From Phaeodactylibacter sp964397205 (GTDB lineage: Bacteria; Bacteroidota; Bacteroidia; Chitinophagales; Saprospiraceae): a stretch of 24,127 bases of DNA. Shown here one piece after another: positions 7,280 to 13,981 of this stretch (position 1 is its first letter; every line of letters starts with the position of its first letter). The position numbers and the translations under genes were made by a program. The stretch spans positions 1-24,127 of the forward strand of contig CAYNIT010000041.1 of the NCBI GenBank assembly GCA_964397205.1. The letters are read 5' to 3'. A model generated the notes under the pieces. It was not told where the DNA came from and did not search any database. It was given only the letters and a program-made list of their open reading frames with translations.

Positions 7280-9226
7280 ATGAATGTAATCCAAAGCATA
7301 CAGCAGGGGGTCGTGCAAGCGGTAAAATCCCTGTACGATGCCGATATCACAGCGGAAAGCATTACCCTGAACAGTACCCGCAAGGAGTTCGAGGGGGACT
7401 ATACCGTAGTCGTCTTTCCCTACGCCAAGGTAGCTCGAAAAAAACCAGAACAAATCGGGGAAGACATCGGTGCGTTCTTGCAGCAGGAAGTACCGGAGAT
7501 CGCCTCTTTCAACGTCATCAAAGGCTTTCTCAACCTCTCCCTGAGCGATGCGTTCTGGATTCAATTCTTGAAGGGCATACAGGCGGATGAAAACTACGGC
7601 CGGCACCCGCGCAATGGGCAGAAGGTAATGGTAGAATTCTCCTCTCCCAACACCAACAAACCCCTGCACCTGGGGCACATCCGCAACATACTGCTCGGCT
7701 GGTCTGCCTCGCAAATCCTCGATGCTGCCGGCTACGAAGTCGTGAAGGTGCAAGTCGTCAATGACCGGGGCATTGCCATTTGCAAAAGCATGTTGGCCTG
7801 GCAAAAATTTGGGGAAGGAGAAAGCCCGCAGAGCAGCGGGCAAAAGGGAGACCACCTGGTCGGGAAGTACTACGTGCGTTTTGAGCAGGCCTTCCAAGAA
7901 GAATACAAAGCCTGGCAGCAATCCGAAACAGGACAGCAGGCTCTACAGCACTTCCTACAGGATGAAAAAGCCGTCAAAAAGGCAGAGAAAGACCTGCAGG
8001 AAATCCGCAAGAAAGCCCGCAATGAAGCCGAACGCAAGGGCGAGCCCTTCGATGAAACAGGCTACAGCCTGGAGCGGCACTTCTTCAAAAACATCTACAA
8101 GAACACCTACTTCAACGAGCAGAGCAAGCTGGGCCAACAAGCCAAAGACCTGCTGCGGAAGTGGGAAGCAGGTGACGAAGACACCATTCTCCTCTGGAAA
8201 CGCATGAACGATTGGGTGTACGAAGGGTTCGACCAAACCTACGAGCGGCTGGGCGTTTCCTTCGATAAGCTCTACTTCGAATCTGATACTTATTTGCTGG
8301 GGCGCGATGCAGTACGGCAGGGGCTAGAGCAAGGCGTATTCTACGAAAAAGAGGACGGTTCTGTTTGGATAGACCTCACCGACGCTAAGCTTGACCATAA
8401 ACTGGTCCTGCGGCAGGACGGAACTTCCGTGTACATCACACAAGACATCGGCACCGCTCAAAAGCGCTACCGGGATTTTGGTGTCGATAAAATGGTATAC
8501 GTGGTAGCCGATGAACAGGACTACCACTTTCAAGTACTGTTTGAAATCCTGCGCCGCCTCGGAGCGCCCTACGCCGACGGCCTGCACCACCTCAGCTACG
8601 GTATGGTAGACCTGACCACCGGCAAAATGAAGAGCCGCGAGGGTACCGTGGTAGACGCTGATGACCTTATTGCCGAGGTCAAAGCGGAAGCCCGCGCCAA
8701 TGCAGAGGAACGGGATACCCTCAGTGGCTTGTCGGGAGCGGAACAGGCGGACATCATCCGCAAGGTCGGGATGGCAGCGCTAAAGTTTTTCATCATCAAA
8801 GTACAGCCGCAAAAACGGATGACCTTTAATCCGGAAGAGTCGGTGGATATGCAGGGGCAAACAGGGCCCTACGTGCAAAACGCCTACGTACGCATCCAAT
8901 CGGTGCTCCGCAAAGCAGGCAGCCCGGATCTGTCCGCCGCTGAGCATTATACTAAATTAGAAACAGCTGAACGGGAGCTGATCGCACAGCTATTTGCCTT
9001 CCCCTCGCTGGTACTGGAGGCCGCAGAAACCTACGACCCCTCAACCATCGCAAATTTTTGCTATGATCTGGCCAAGCAGTATCACCGTTTCTACCACGAT
9101 CATTCTATATTGAATGCAGATACGGAAGCCGCCAAAGCCTTCCGCATCGAACTGTCGCAGGCAGTAGCCCACAGCCTGCGCAACGGTATGCAATGGCTAG
9201 GCATCGAAATGCCTGACCGCATGTAA
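7280..9226 (+). CDS. argS: Arginyl-tRNA synthetase
   Basis: Class I aminoacyl-tRNA synthetase charging tRNA-Arg. The HIGH-type motif is HLGH at residues 130-133 (NKPLHLGHIRN) and the KMSKS-type loop is KMKSR at 449-453, followed by EGTVVDADDLI. The C-terminal DALR anticodon-binding domain begins near MTFNPEESVDMQGQTGPYVQNAYVRIQ. The N-terminal ~100 residues form the Arg-tRNA N domain. The 648 residues are longer than most Bacteroidota ArgS (about 590-600 by recollection); the excess looks like a Lys/Glu-rich insertion at roughly residues 210-290, between KYYVRFEQAF and DLLRKWEAGD. An upstream TTG at 7274 is in frame, but ATG 7280 is preferred. glnS follows after 4 bases. Confidence 0.97.
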   Translation: MNVIQSIQQGVVQAVKSLYDADITAESITLNSTRKEFEGDYTVVVFPYAKVARKKPEQIGEDIGAFLQQEVPEIASFNVIKGFLNLSLSDAFWIQFLKGIQADENYGRHPRNGQKVMVEFSSPNTNKPLHLGHIRNILLGWSASQILDAAGYEVVKVQVVNDRGIAICKSMLAWQKFGEGESPQSSGQKGDHLVGKYYVRFEQAFQEEYKAWQQSETGQQALQHFLQDEKAVKKAEKDLQEIRKKARNEAERKGEPFDETGYSLERHFFKNIYKNTYFNEQSKLGQQAKDLLRKWEAGDEDTILLWKRMNDWVYEGFDQTYERLGVSFDKLYFESDTYLLGRDAVRQGLEQGVFYEKEDGSVWIDLTDAKLDHKLVLRQDGTSVYITQDIGTAQKRYRDFGVDKMVYVVADEQDYHFQVLFEILRRLGAPYADGLHHLSYGMVDLTTGKMKSREGTVVDADDLIAEVKAEARANAEERDTLSGLSGAEQADIIRKVGMAALKFFIIKVQPQKRMTFNPEESVDMQGQTGPYVQNAYVRIQSVLRKAGSPDLSAAEHYTKLETAERELIAQLFAFPSLVLEAAETYDPSTIANFCYDLAKQYHRFYHDHSILNADTEAAKAFRIELSQAVAHSLRNGMQWLGIEMPDRM

Positions 9227-9230
9227 ATCA

Positions 9231-10937
9231 ATGACTAAACATCCCACTTCAAACATGAACAGCGAACAGCAAGAACCCCTCAATTTCATCGAGCAAATCA
9301 TCAAAGAAGACCTGGAAAATGGCCTGCACGACGGCAGGGTACACACCCGGTTTCCACCCGAGCCCAACGGCTATCTCCACATCGGCCATGCCAAGGCTAT
9401 CACCCTGAACTTTGAAATCGCTCAAAAATTCGGCGGCAAAACCAACCTGCGTTTCGATGACACCAACCCCTCCACAGAGGAGACAGAGTACGTCGAAAGC
9501 ATCAAGCGCGACATCCGCTGGCTGGGTTTTGAGTGGGAGAACGACGCTTTGTTCACCTCTGACTACTTTGAAAAGCTCTACGAGTTTGCGCTCAAGCTCA
9601 TCGACAAGGGGCTGGCCTACGTGGACGATTCCAGCCCGGAGGAAATCGCTGAGATGAAGGGCGACATCGGTGTACCGGGCAAGGAAAGCCCCTACCGCAA
9701 CCGCTCCGTAGCGGAGAACCGCCAGCTGTTTGAGCAAATGAGAGCCGGCGCTTTCCCGGATGGCGCTAAGGTGCTGCGCGCTAAAATTGACATGGCGCAC
9801 GAAAACCTCCTGATGCGCGACCCGCTGCTGTACCGTATCAAGCGGGATCACCACCACCGAACCGGCGACAAGTGGTGCATATACCCGATGTACGATTTTG
9901 CCCACGGACAGTCCGACTCCATTGAGCATATTACCCACTCCCTCTGTTCTCTGGAATTCATCCACCATCGGCAGCTCTACAACTGGCTGATCGAAAAGCT
10001 GGAAATTTTCCCCAGCCGGCAGATTGAGTTCGCCCGCATGAACGTAGCCTACTTCATTACCAGCAAGCGTAAACTGCGCCGTTTGGTGGAAGAGGGACAC
10101 GTCAGAGGCTGGGACGACCCCCGCATGCCAACCCTGGCGGCTATGCGCCGGCGCGGCTACCCGCCCATGGCGATCCGCACCTTTTGCAATAAGGCTGGCA
10201 TCACCCGGCGGAAAAACCTGATCGATATGAACTTGCTGGACTTCTGCGTCCGCGATGAACTGAACAGAACAGCGCCCCGCGTCATGGCAGTACTCGACCC
10301 GCTGAAGGTCGTGATCACCAACTACCCAGAAGATAAGGTAGAGGACATGGAGGTCATCAACAACCCCGAAGACGAAAGCATGGGCAGCCGGCTGATGCCC
10401 TTCTCCCGGGAAGTTTACATCGAGCGCAAGGACTTCATGGAAGACCCGCCGAAGAAATTCTTCCGCATGGGCCCCGGCCGTAACGTACGGCTCAAAGGTG
10501 CTTACATTCTCCACTGTGAAGACTACGTAAAGGACGAAACGACTGGGGAAATCAAAGAAGTCCACTGTACCTATTACCCCGACAGCCGCAGCGGCGAGGA
10601 TACTACAGGCATCAAAACCAAAGGGACCCTGCACTGGGTTTCCATACCCCACGCCCGCCCCTGCGAAGTGCGGCTGTATGACCGCCTGTTCACCGATCCC
10701 ACACCCGATCAGCACGAAGAGAAGGACTACATGGACTTTCTCAATCCCAATTCTTTAGAAATACTGGAAAAGGCGTACATAGAACCCAATGTGGGGGAGC
10801 AGGTCCAACCTGGACAGCAATTGCAGTTCTTACGCATGGGTTACTTCTGCGTAGACCCAGACAGCAGCGAGGAACACTGGGTGTTCAACCGCACGATTAC
10901 ACTGCGGGACACTTGGGCGAAGATCCAAAACAAATAA
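9231..10937 (+). CDS. glnS: Glutaminyl-tRNA synthetase
   Basis: Class I synthetase that charges tRNA-Gln directly, so Gln-tRNA need not depend on the transamidation route. The HIGH motif is YLHIGHAKA (H50-H53), with TRFPPEPNGY just before it as in all GlnRS/GluRS, and the KMSKS-type loop is ITSKRKL (T277-R280), where the usual Met is Thr. DNPRxP-like GWDDPRMPTL and the two C-terminal anticodon-binding beta-barrels (LPFS-like LMPFSREVYIERKDFM; RLYDRLFTDPTPDQHEEKDYMDFLNP) mark it as GlnRS rather than GluRS. 568 residues (E. coli 554). ATG 9255 (MNSEQQEP) is an equally possible start. The 4-base gap from argS indicates an operon. Confidence 0.97.
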   Translation: MTKHPTSNMNSEQQEPLNFIEQIIKEDLENGLHDGRVHTRFPPEPNGYLHIGHAKAITLNFEIAQKFGGKTNLRFDDTNPSTEETEYVESIKRDIRWLGFEWENDALFTSDYFEKLYEFALKLIDKGLAYVDDSSPEEIAEMKGDIGVPGKESPYRNRSVAENRQLFEQMRAGAFPDGAKVLRAKIDMAHENLLMRDPLLYRIKRDHHHRTGDKWCIYPMYDFAHGQSDSIEHITHSLCSLEFIHHRQLYNWLIEKLEIFPSRQIEFARMNVAYFITSKRKLRRLVEEGHVRGWDDPRMPTLAAMRRRGYPPMAIRTFCNKAGITRRKNLIDMNLLDFCVRDELNRTAPRVMAVLDPLKVVITNYPEDKVEDMEVINNPEDESMGSRLMPFSREVYIERKDFMEDPPKKFFRMGPGRNVRLKGAYILHCEDYVKDETTGEIKEVHCTYYPDSRSGEDTTGIKTKGTLHWVSIPHARPCEVRLYDRLFTDPTPDQHEEKDYMDFLNPNSLEILEKAYIEPNVGEQVQPGQQLQFLRMGYFCVDPDSSEEHWVFNRTITLRDTWAKIQNK

Positions 10938-10952
10938 CAGCGGGTGAAAGCT

Positions 10953-10967
10953 CCGGCTGCTAGCCGG
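10953..10967 (+). terminator. Hairpin after glnS
   Basis: CCGGCT-GCT-AGCCGG forms a 6-bp GC-rich stem 15 bases after the glnS stop, but no T-run follows. It could protect the transcript end or be a weak terminator. Confidence 0.3.
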
Positions 10968-11001
10968 CCCTGGATTGTATACTCCCAATAAATGCTTTTA
11001 A

Positions 11002-11466
11002 ATGTCACGCTCCCCGTACCGCATCCTTCAGGCCCTGCAGCAAGCCCTGCGGGAGCGGCCGCAGCAACCCCTGGAAGAATTTTGGGCCAACCTGAGCGAA
11101 CAACCGCCGCAGGAGGCGGAGTTGGTATCGGAGGATTTGATCCGGCAGTGGCTGTACATAGAAATTGTGCAGCCCTGGGAGCGGCTCAAACGGCGCAAAC
11201 AGCAAAAAGCAAAGCTGCGCAAAAAACCTGCTACCGATTGGGCTGCTTTTGAAGTGCTCAACCTCGCTCCTCATCTAATGCAGCAACCGCTCGGCATCGG
11301 CTTCGTACTGGAGATGATGCGCAACGCCATTAGCCACGATAAGCTGCGGTTTGACCGGCGAGAAGCGGTCGTATTCTCGGATTGGGACAACAACCGCTTG
11401 CGTTTCAGCCTGGATGCACTAGAGAGCTTCGTGGAAGCTTTCCGGCAGTTTCGGGCCAAGCGCTAG
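11002..11466 (+). CDS. Small HEPN-like domain protein
   Basis: 154 residues, helical and basic, no signal peptide. The notable feature is M106-R107-N108-A109-I110-S111-H112 within LEMMRNAISHDKLRFDRREAVVFSD. RNxxxH fits the R-polar-x-H catalytic motif of HEPN domains, and the following strand ending in FSD resembles the pEK499_p136-type HEPN family, where RNAxxH precedes a short beta turn. HEPN proteins are often metal-independent ribonucleases in toxin, defence or rRNA-processing roles. The rest (LYIEIVQPWERLKRRKQQKAKLRKK) is strongly basic, which would suit RNA binding. No nucleotidyltransferase (MNT) antitoxin or defence partner is adjacent; the neighbours are glnS and an acyltransferase. 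The HEPN assignment is my inference. Confidence 0.75.
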   Translation: MSRSPYRILQALQQALRERPQQPLEEFWANLSEQPPQEAELVSEDLIRQWLYIEIVQPWERLKRRKQQKAKLRKKPATDWAAFEVLNLAPHLMQQPLGIGFVLEMMRNAISHDKLRFDRREAVVFSDWDNNRLRFSLDALESFVEAFRQFRAKR

Positions 11467-11510
11467 TCAGACAGCAAATCTGCACCTACTAATTTCCCCC
11501 TTCCACTGCC

Positions 11511-11518
11511 TATCTTTG
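11511..11518 (+). promoter_or_regulatory. -7 box abutting the acyltransferase start
   Basis: TATCTTTG is an exact TAnnTTTG match and ends 4 bases before ATG 11523. An in-frame TAA at 11490 rules out any earlier start, so transcription would begin at or almost at the start codon. No clear -33 TTTG is seen. Confidence 0.5.
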
Positions 11519-11522
11519 CGGT

Positions 11523-12476
11523 ATGGCAACAGCAGAAAAAAAAGCTTACGAAAGTTTCTGCCAGGAAGCAGGCGTACCGGATTTCAACCGAGCTTGGTGG
11601 TTGGATGCTGTATGCGGCCCCAAGCAGTGGGGTGTGGCGCTAGCGGAGGACAAGCGGGGCAAATTAGCCGCTGCCCTGCCCTACTTCAAATCCAAGCTAC
11701 TAGGATTACCCAGCCTGCGGCAGCCACCGATTATGCCGTACATGGGGGTATGGCGCTACCCTGACTATCAGTGGGCTTCCGTTGCCGACCGCTTCACCCT
11801 GGACCGCAAGCTGGTGCCGCAGTTGCTGGAACAACTGCCGAAAGCAGTCCTGCACACTCAAAAACTGCATCCCTCTACCGATAATTGGATGCCATTCCTG
11901 TGGGCGGGCTACCAGCAGCAGCTGCGCTACCACTTCATCATGCCACAACTGGCCGATTTGCAGGATATCTACCGAAAATTCAACCGTTCGGTCAAGAACA
12001 GCGTCAAGCAAGGCAGCAAGCAGCTGGACTTAGTGGAAGAAGCCGATATCGAGCGGCTGTACAGCCTTCTCACCACTACTTTCGACCGGCAAAGCTTAGC
12101 GCTGCCCCTTACTTTTGCTTTGGTGAAGCAACTGGAAGCTGCAGTACAGCAGTATGGCAAGCGCCAAATCCTGTTCGCCCGGCACAAGGACGGCGCCTAC
12201 CACAGTGGGGTCTACCTCGTGCATACACAAGGGGTTTCCTACCCGCTGATGGCAGGCAACGGGCCTGGCTCCCGCGATAGCGGCTCGTTTCAGTATTTGA
12301 TGTGGGAATGTTTCCGGCAGAGCGCTGCTTACAGCGAGCGCTTCAACTTTCTGGGCAGCATTATGCCGAATGTAGCCCCCGGCTTGAATGGGTTTCGGGC
12401 AGTGCCGGCCCCCTACTTCGAAATATACCGCACCTGGCCGGGCTGGCTCACTCCGTTCGCACAGTGGCTTATTTAA
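11523..12476 (+). CDS. FemAB/GNAT-like acyltransferase
   Basis: 317 residues in the outline of Bacteroidota GNAT proteins related to FemAB and BioF2-like acetyltransferases. The N-terminal half holds WWLDAVCGPKQWGVAL followed by ALPYFKSKLLGLPSLRQPPIMPYMGVW, a characteristic membrane-facing entry strand. A central helix reads KFNRSVKNSVKQGSKQLDL. The C-terminal half holds ILFARHKDGAYHSGVYLVH, SYPLMAGNGPGSRDSGSFQYLMWECFRQ and FNFLGSIMPNVAPGLNGFRAVPAPYFEI, corresponding to the acyl-CoA or aminoacyl donor domain and the DFxGS-type motif. The acceptor is unknown (peptidoglycan precursor, lipid or sugar are possibilities). Cytoplasmic, no signal peptide. It may form a transcript with the lipoprotein gene that starts 45 bases after its stop. 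Confidence 0.85.
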   Translation: MATAEKKAYESFCQEAGVPDFNRAWWLDAVCGPKQWGVALAEDKRGKLAAALPYFKSKLLGLPSLRQPPIMPYMGVWRYPDYQWASVADRFTLDRKLVPQLLEQLPKAVLHTQKLHPSTDNWMPFLWAGYQQQLRYHFIMPQLADLQDIYRKFNRSVKNSVKQGSKQLDLVEEADIERLYSLLTTTFDRQSLALPLTFALVKQLEAAVQQYGKRQILFARHKDGAYHSGVYLVHTQGVSYPLMAGNGPGSRDSGSFQYLMWECFRQSAAYSERFNFLGSIMPNVAPGLNGFRAVPAPYFEIYRTWPGWLTPFAQWLI

Positions 12477-12521
12477 TTTTTTTGAGTCGGAAAAATGCGA
12501 TATTTGTGCCCAAAAACCGAG

Positions 12522-13019
12522 ATGAGCGTTTTCACAAAACTATTAGCAGCAAGCTTTTTCTTGCTAGCTGTGCAGAGCTGTGCGGAGCAACGAGAGCCCC
12601 TGCCGCAGGCTTGCGGGCTGGTTTCCAAAGAATTTATGGAGCAAGTGCTGACCGAGCCGGTACGCAACCCGACACCAGCTAATGCCGGCATGGGGGAGAT
12701 CTCGGCCTGCTCCTACGACCTGCCGGGCCGCAGCAAGTCTGATTATCTGGGCATTTACATTATGGAACCTGCGGGCGGCAAAAGCCGGGAAGCGCTGATA
12801 CAGGAAGCAGAACGCTGGAAAGAGCGGAACACAGATGCTGAATACGAGTTACTGGAAAGCGAGCAGTATCCCATGGCCTGGTATCCGGGGGAAGCCTACC
12901 GCTACCCCTCTACTTTTATCATTCTATTCGAAGAAACGACTTTGGCCATAACCGGCATCTCTAAAGGCAATGCCCAGTCCATTGCCTTTCGGGCTATGCA
13001 GGTACACGACTGGCACTAA
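12522..13019 (+). CDS. Putative lipoprotein
   Basis: 165 residues from ATG 12522. The N-terminus MSVFTKLLAASFFLLAVQSC is a short lipoprotein-type signal ending at Cys20 (VQSC). The mature part starts near CGLVSKEFMEQVLTEPV, then a cysteine in ISACSYDLPG, an outline (CxLL/V-s-E-v..llG-P.. CsY) seen in small solute-binding-like lipoproteins such as DUF3558-type families; I do not claim membership. The two cysteines (CGLV and CSYD) could form a disulfide. An in-frame ATG at 12495 would place nine polar residues before the signal, so 12522 is better. GATATTTG at 12499-12506 is a near-match -7 box. Function unknown. Confidence 0.8.
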   Translation: MSVFTKLLAASFFLLAVQSCAEQREPLPQACGLVSKEFMEQVLTEPVRNPTPANAGMGEISACSYDLPGRSKSDYLGIYIMEPAGGKSREALIQEAERWKERNTDAEYELLESEQYPMAWYPGEAYRYPSTFIILFEETTLAITGISKGNAQSIAFRAMQVHDWH

Positions 13020-13020
13020 T

Positions 13021-13059
13021 CAGCAAAGCCCCGAAGGATGATACCCCGGGGCTTCGCTG
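13021..13059. terminator. Bidirectional hairpin terminator
   Basis: A 13-bp stem with one mismatch, CAGCAAAGCCCCG / CGGGGCTTCGCTG, starts 2 bases after the lipoprotein stop and lies between convergent genes. T-runs are weak on both sides. Confidence 0.6.
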
Positions 13060-13082
13060 GTGTTTCCGCATTTGGCTATTGC

Positions 13083-13354
13083 TCAGAGCGGAAACAGTAT
13101 ACCTGCAGACAAGCTGAGGGACCGGTTGTTTATTTCTACCTCATCGTCCCGATCCTCTATATCTGTAAGGCCGAGTAAGTAACGGGCATCCACGAAAAGG
13201 AAGCTTTCGCCAAGGGGCAATTGCACCCCGGCAGCAAAGGCTGCGGTCCAGTCTCCGCGTTTGAAGGTTTCATTATCGTCAAAATCGATTTCGACATCGC
13301 CGATTTCCCCGCTCAACAGGTAACTGTAGTAGGGGCCGGCTCCAATGTAAGCAT
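13083..13354 (-). CDS. Outer-membrane beta-barrel protein, C-terminal fragment cut by assembly gap
   Basis: The last ~90 residues of a beta-barrel protein of the PorT/OMP_b-brl type. Reading through to the gap edge, the frame gives AYIGAGPYYSYLLSGEIGDVE, a family-typical pair of transmembrane strands with alternating hydrophobic residues and aromatic girdles. Then come WTAAFAAGVQLPLGESFLFVDARYLLGLTDI, a polar extracellular loop (EDRDDEVEINN) and a final strand SLSLSAGILFPL. The beginning of the gene lies in the N run; the complete protein would usually be about 200 residues. No signal peptide can be seen here. Confidence 0.8.
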
Positions 13355-13454
13355 NNNNNNNNNNNNNNNNNNNNNNNNNNNNNNNNNNNNNNNNNNNNNN
13401 NNNNNNNNNNNNNNNNNNNNNNNNNNNNNNNNNNNNNNNNNNNNNNNNNNNNNN
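13355..13454. other. Assembly gap of 100 N
   Basis: Exactly 100 unknown bases, a conventional placeholder rather than a measured length. It interrupts the beta-barrel gene. The remaining 24 bases before the DUF423 stop cannot encode the missing N-terminus, so the true gap is likely to be several hundred bases. Confidence 0.98.
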
Positions 13455-13478
13455 AAATGTGCGGGCCGGGGCGATGAA

Positions 13479-13910
13479 TCATCCGTTTTCTTCTCCTTGA
13501 CTGCTGCGAGGCTGATAGGAACGCTGGTTTTCTTGGTAGGTGGAAAACAACAGCACCCCCCAGGCGGCCATAAACAACAGGCCGCCTATCGGAGTCACTG
13601 GGCCGAGCCACTCCACGGGAAGGGCAAAAAGCTCCCGCACCGAAAGCAGGTAAAGCGAGCCGGAAAAAAGCAGAATACCAGCAAAAAAGAGCCAACCTGC
13701 CCATTTGAGCAAGCTAACTTTGCGCCAGTAAAGCAATAAGCCAACCCCAAAAAGCGCCAAAGCATGGTAAAACTGGTAGCGGACTCCGATTTCAAAGGTG
13801 CGCAGCTGTTCTGAAGCCAGTGCATCCCGTAGGCCGTGCGCACCGAAAGCGCCGAGTGCTACTGCGATGAGGGCAAGTAAACTCCCCAATCGTAAAAACG
13901 TTTTTCTCAT
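13479..13910 (-). CDS. DUF423 family membrane protein
   Basis: 143 residues with four predicted transmembrane helices, matching the small DUF423 (YgdD-like) inner-membrane family of unknown function. The hallmark GAFGAHGL is near residues 21-28, after the first helix core LGSLLALIAVALGAFG, and the family's FEIGVRYQFYHALALFGVGLLL and TPIGGLLFMAAWGVLLF segments are present. ATG 13910 (MRKTFLRLGSLL) is used; in-frame ATGs at 13922 and 13955 only add polar residues. Divergent from the gene at 13982, with TGGATTTG upstream on its strand as a possible -7 box (one mismatch). On the downstream side it abuts the assembly gap. Confidence 0.92.
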   Translation of the reverse strand: MRKTFLRLGSLLALIAVALGAFGAHGLRDALASEQLRTFEIGVRYQFYHALALFGVGLLLYWRKVSLLKWAGWLFFAGILLFSGSLYLLSVRELFALPVEWLGPVTPIGGLLFMAAWGVLLFSTYQENQRSYQPRSSQGEENG

Positions 13911-13981
13911 AATAATTTCCATTGCGCGGCATGCGGTAGCGCCGTGCAAATCCACATGCCATTACCTATCAATTTCAACTT

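Noticed and set aside
9249..10715. A 488-codon open frame antisense to glnS
   Set aside because: It mirrors glnS codon structure (GC-rich third positions) and shows no family-like motifs; glnS is unmistakable on the other strand.
13221..13739. Plus-strand open frame running through the N gap
   Set aside because: It is antisense to the beta-barrel and DUF423 genes and stays open only because the unknown bases contain no stop.
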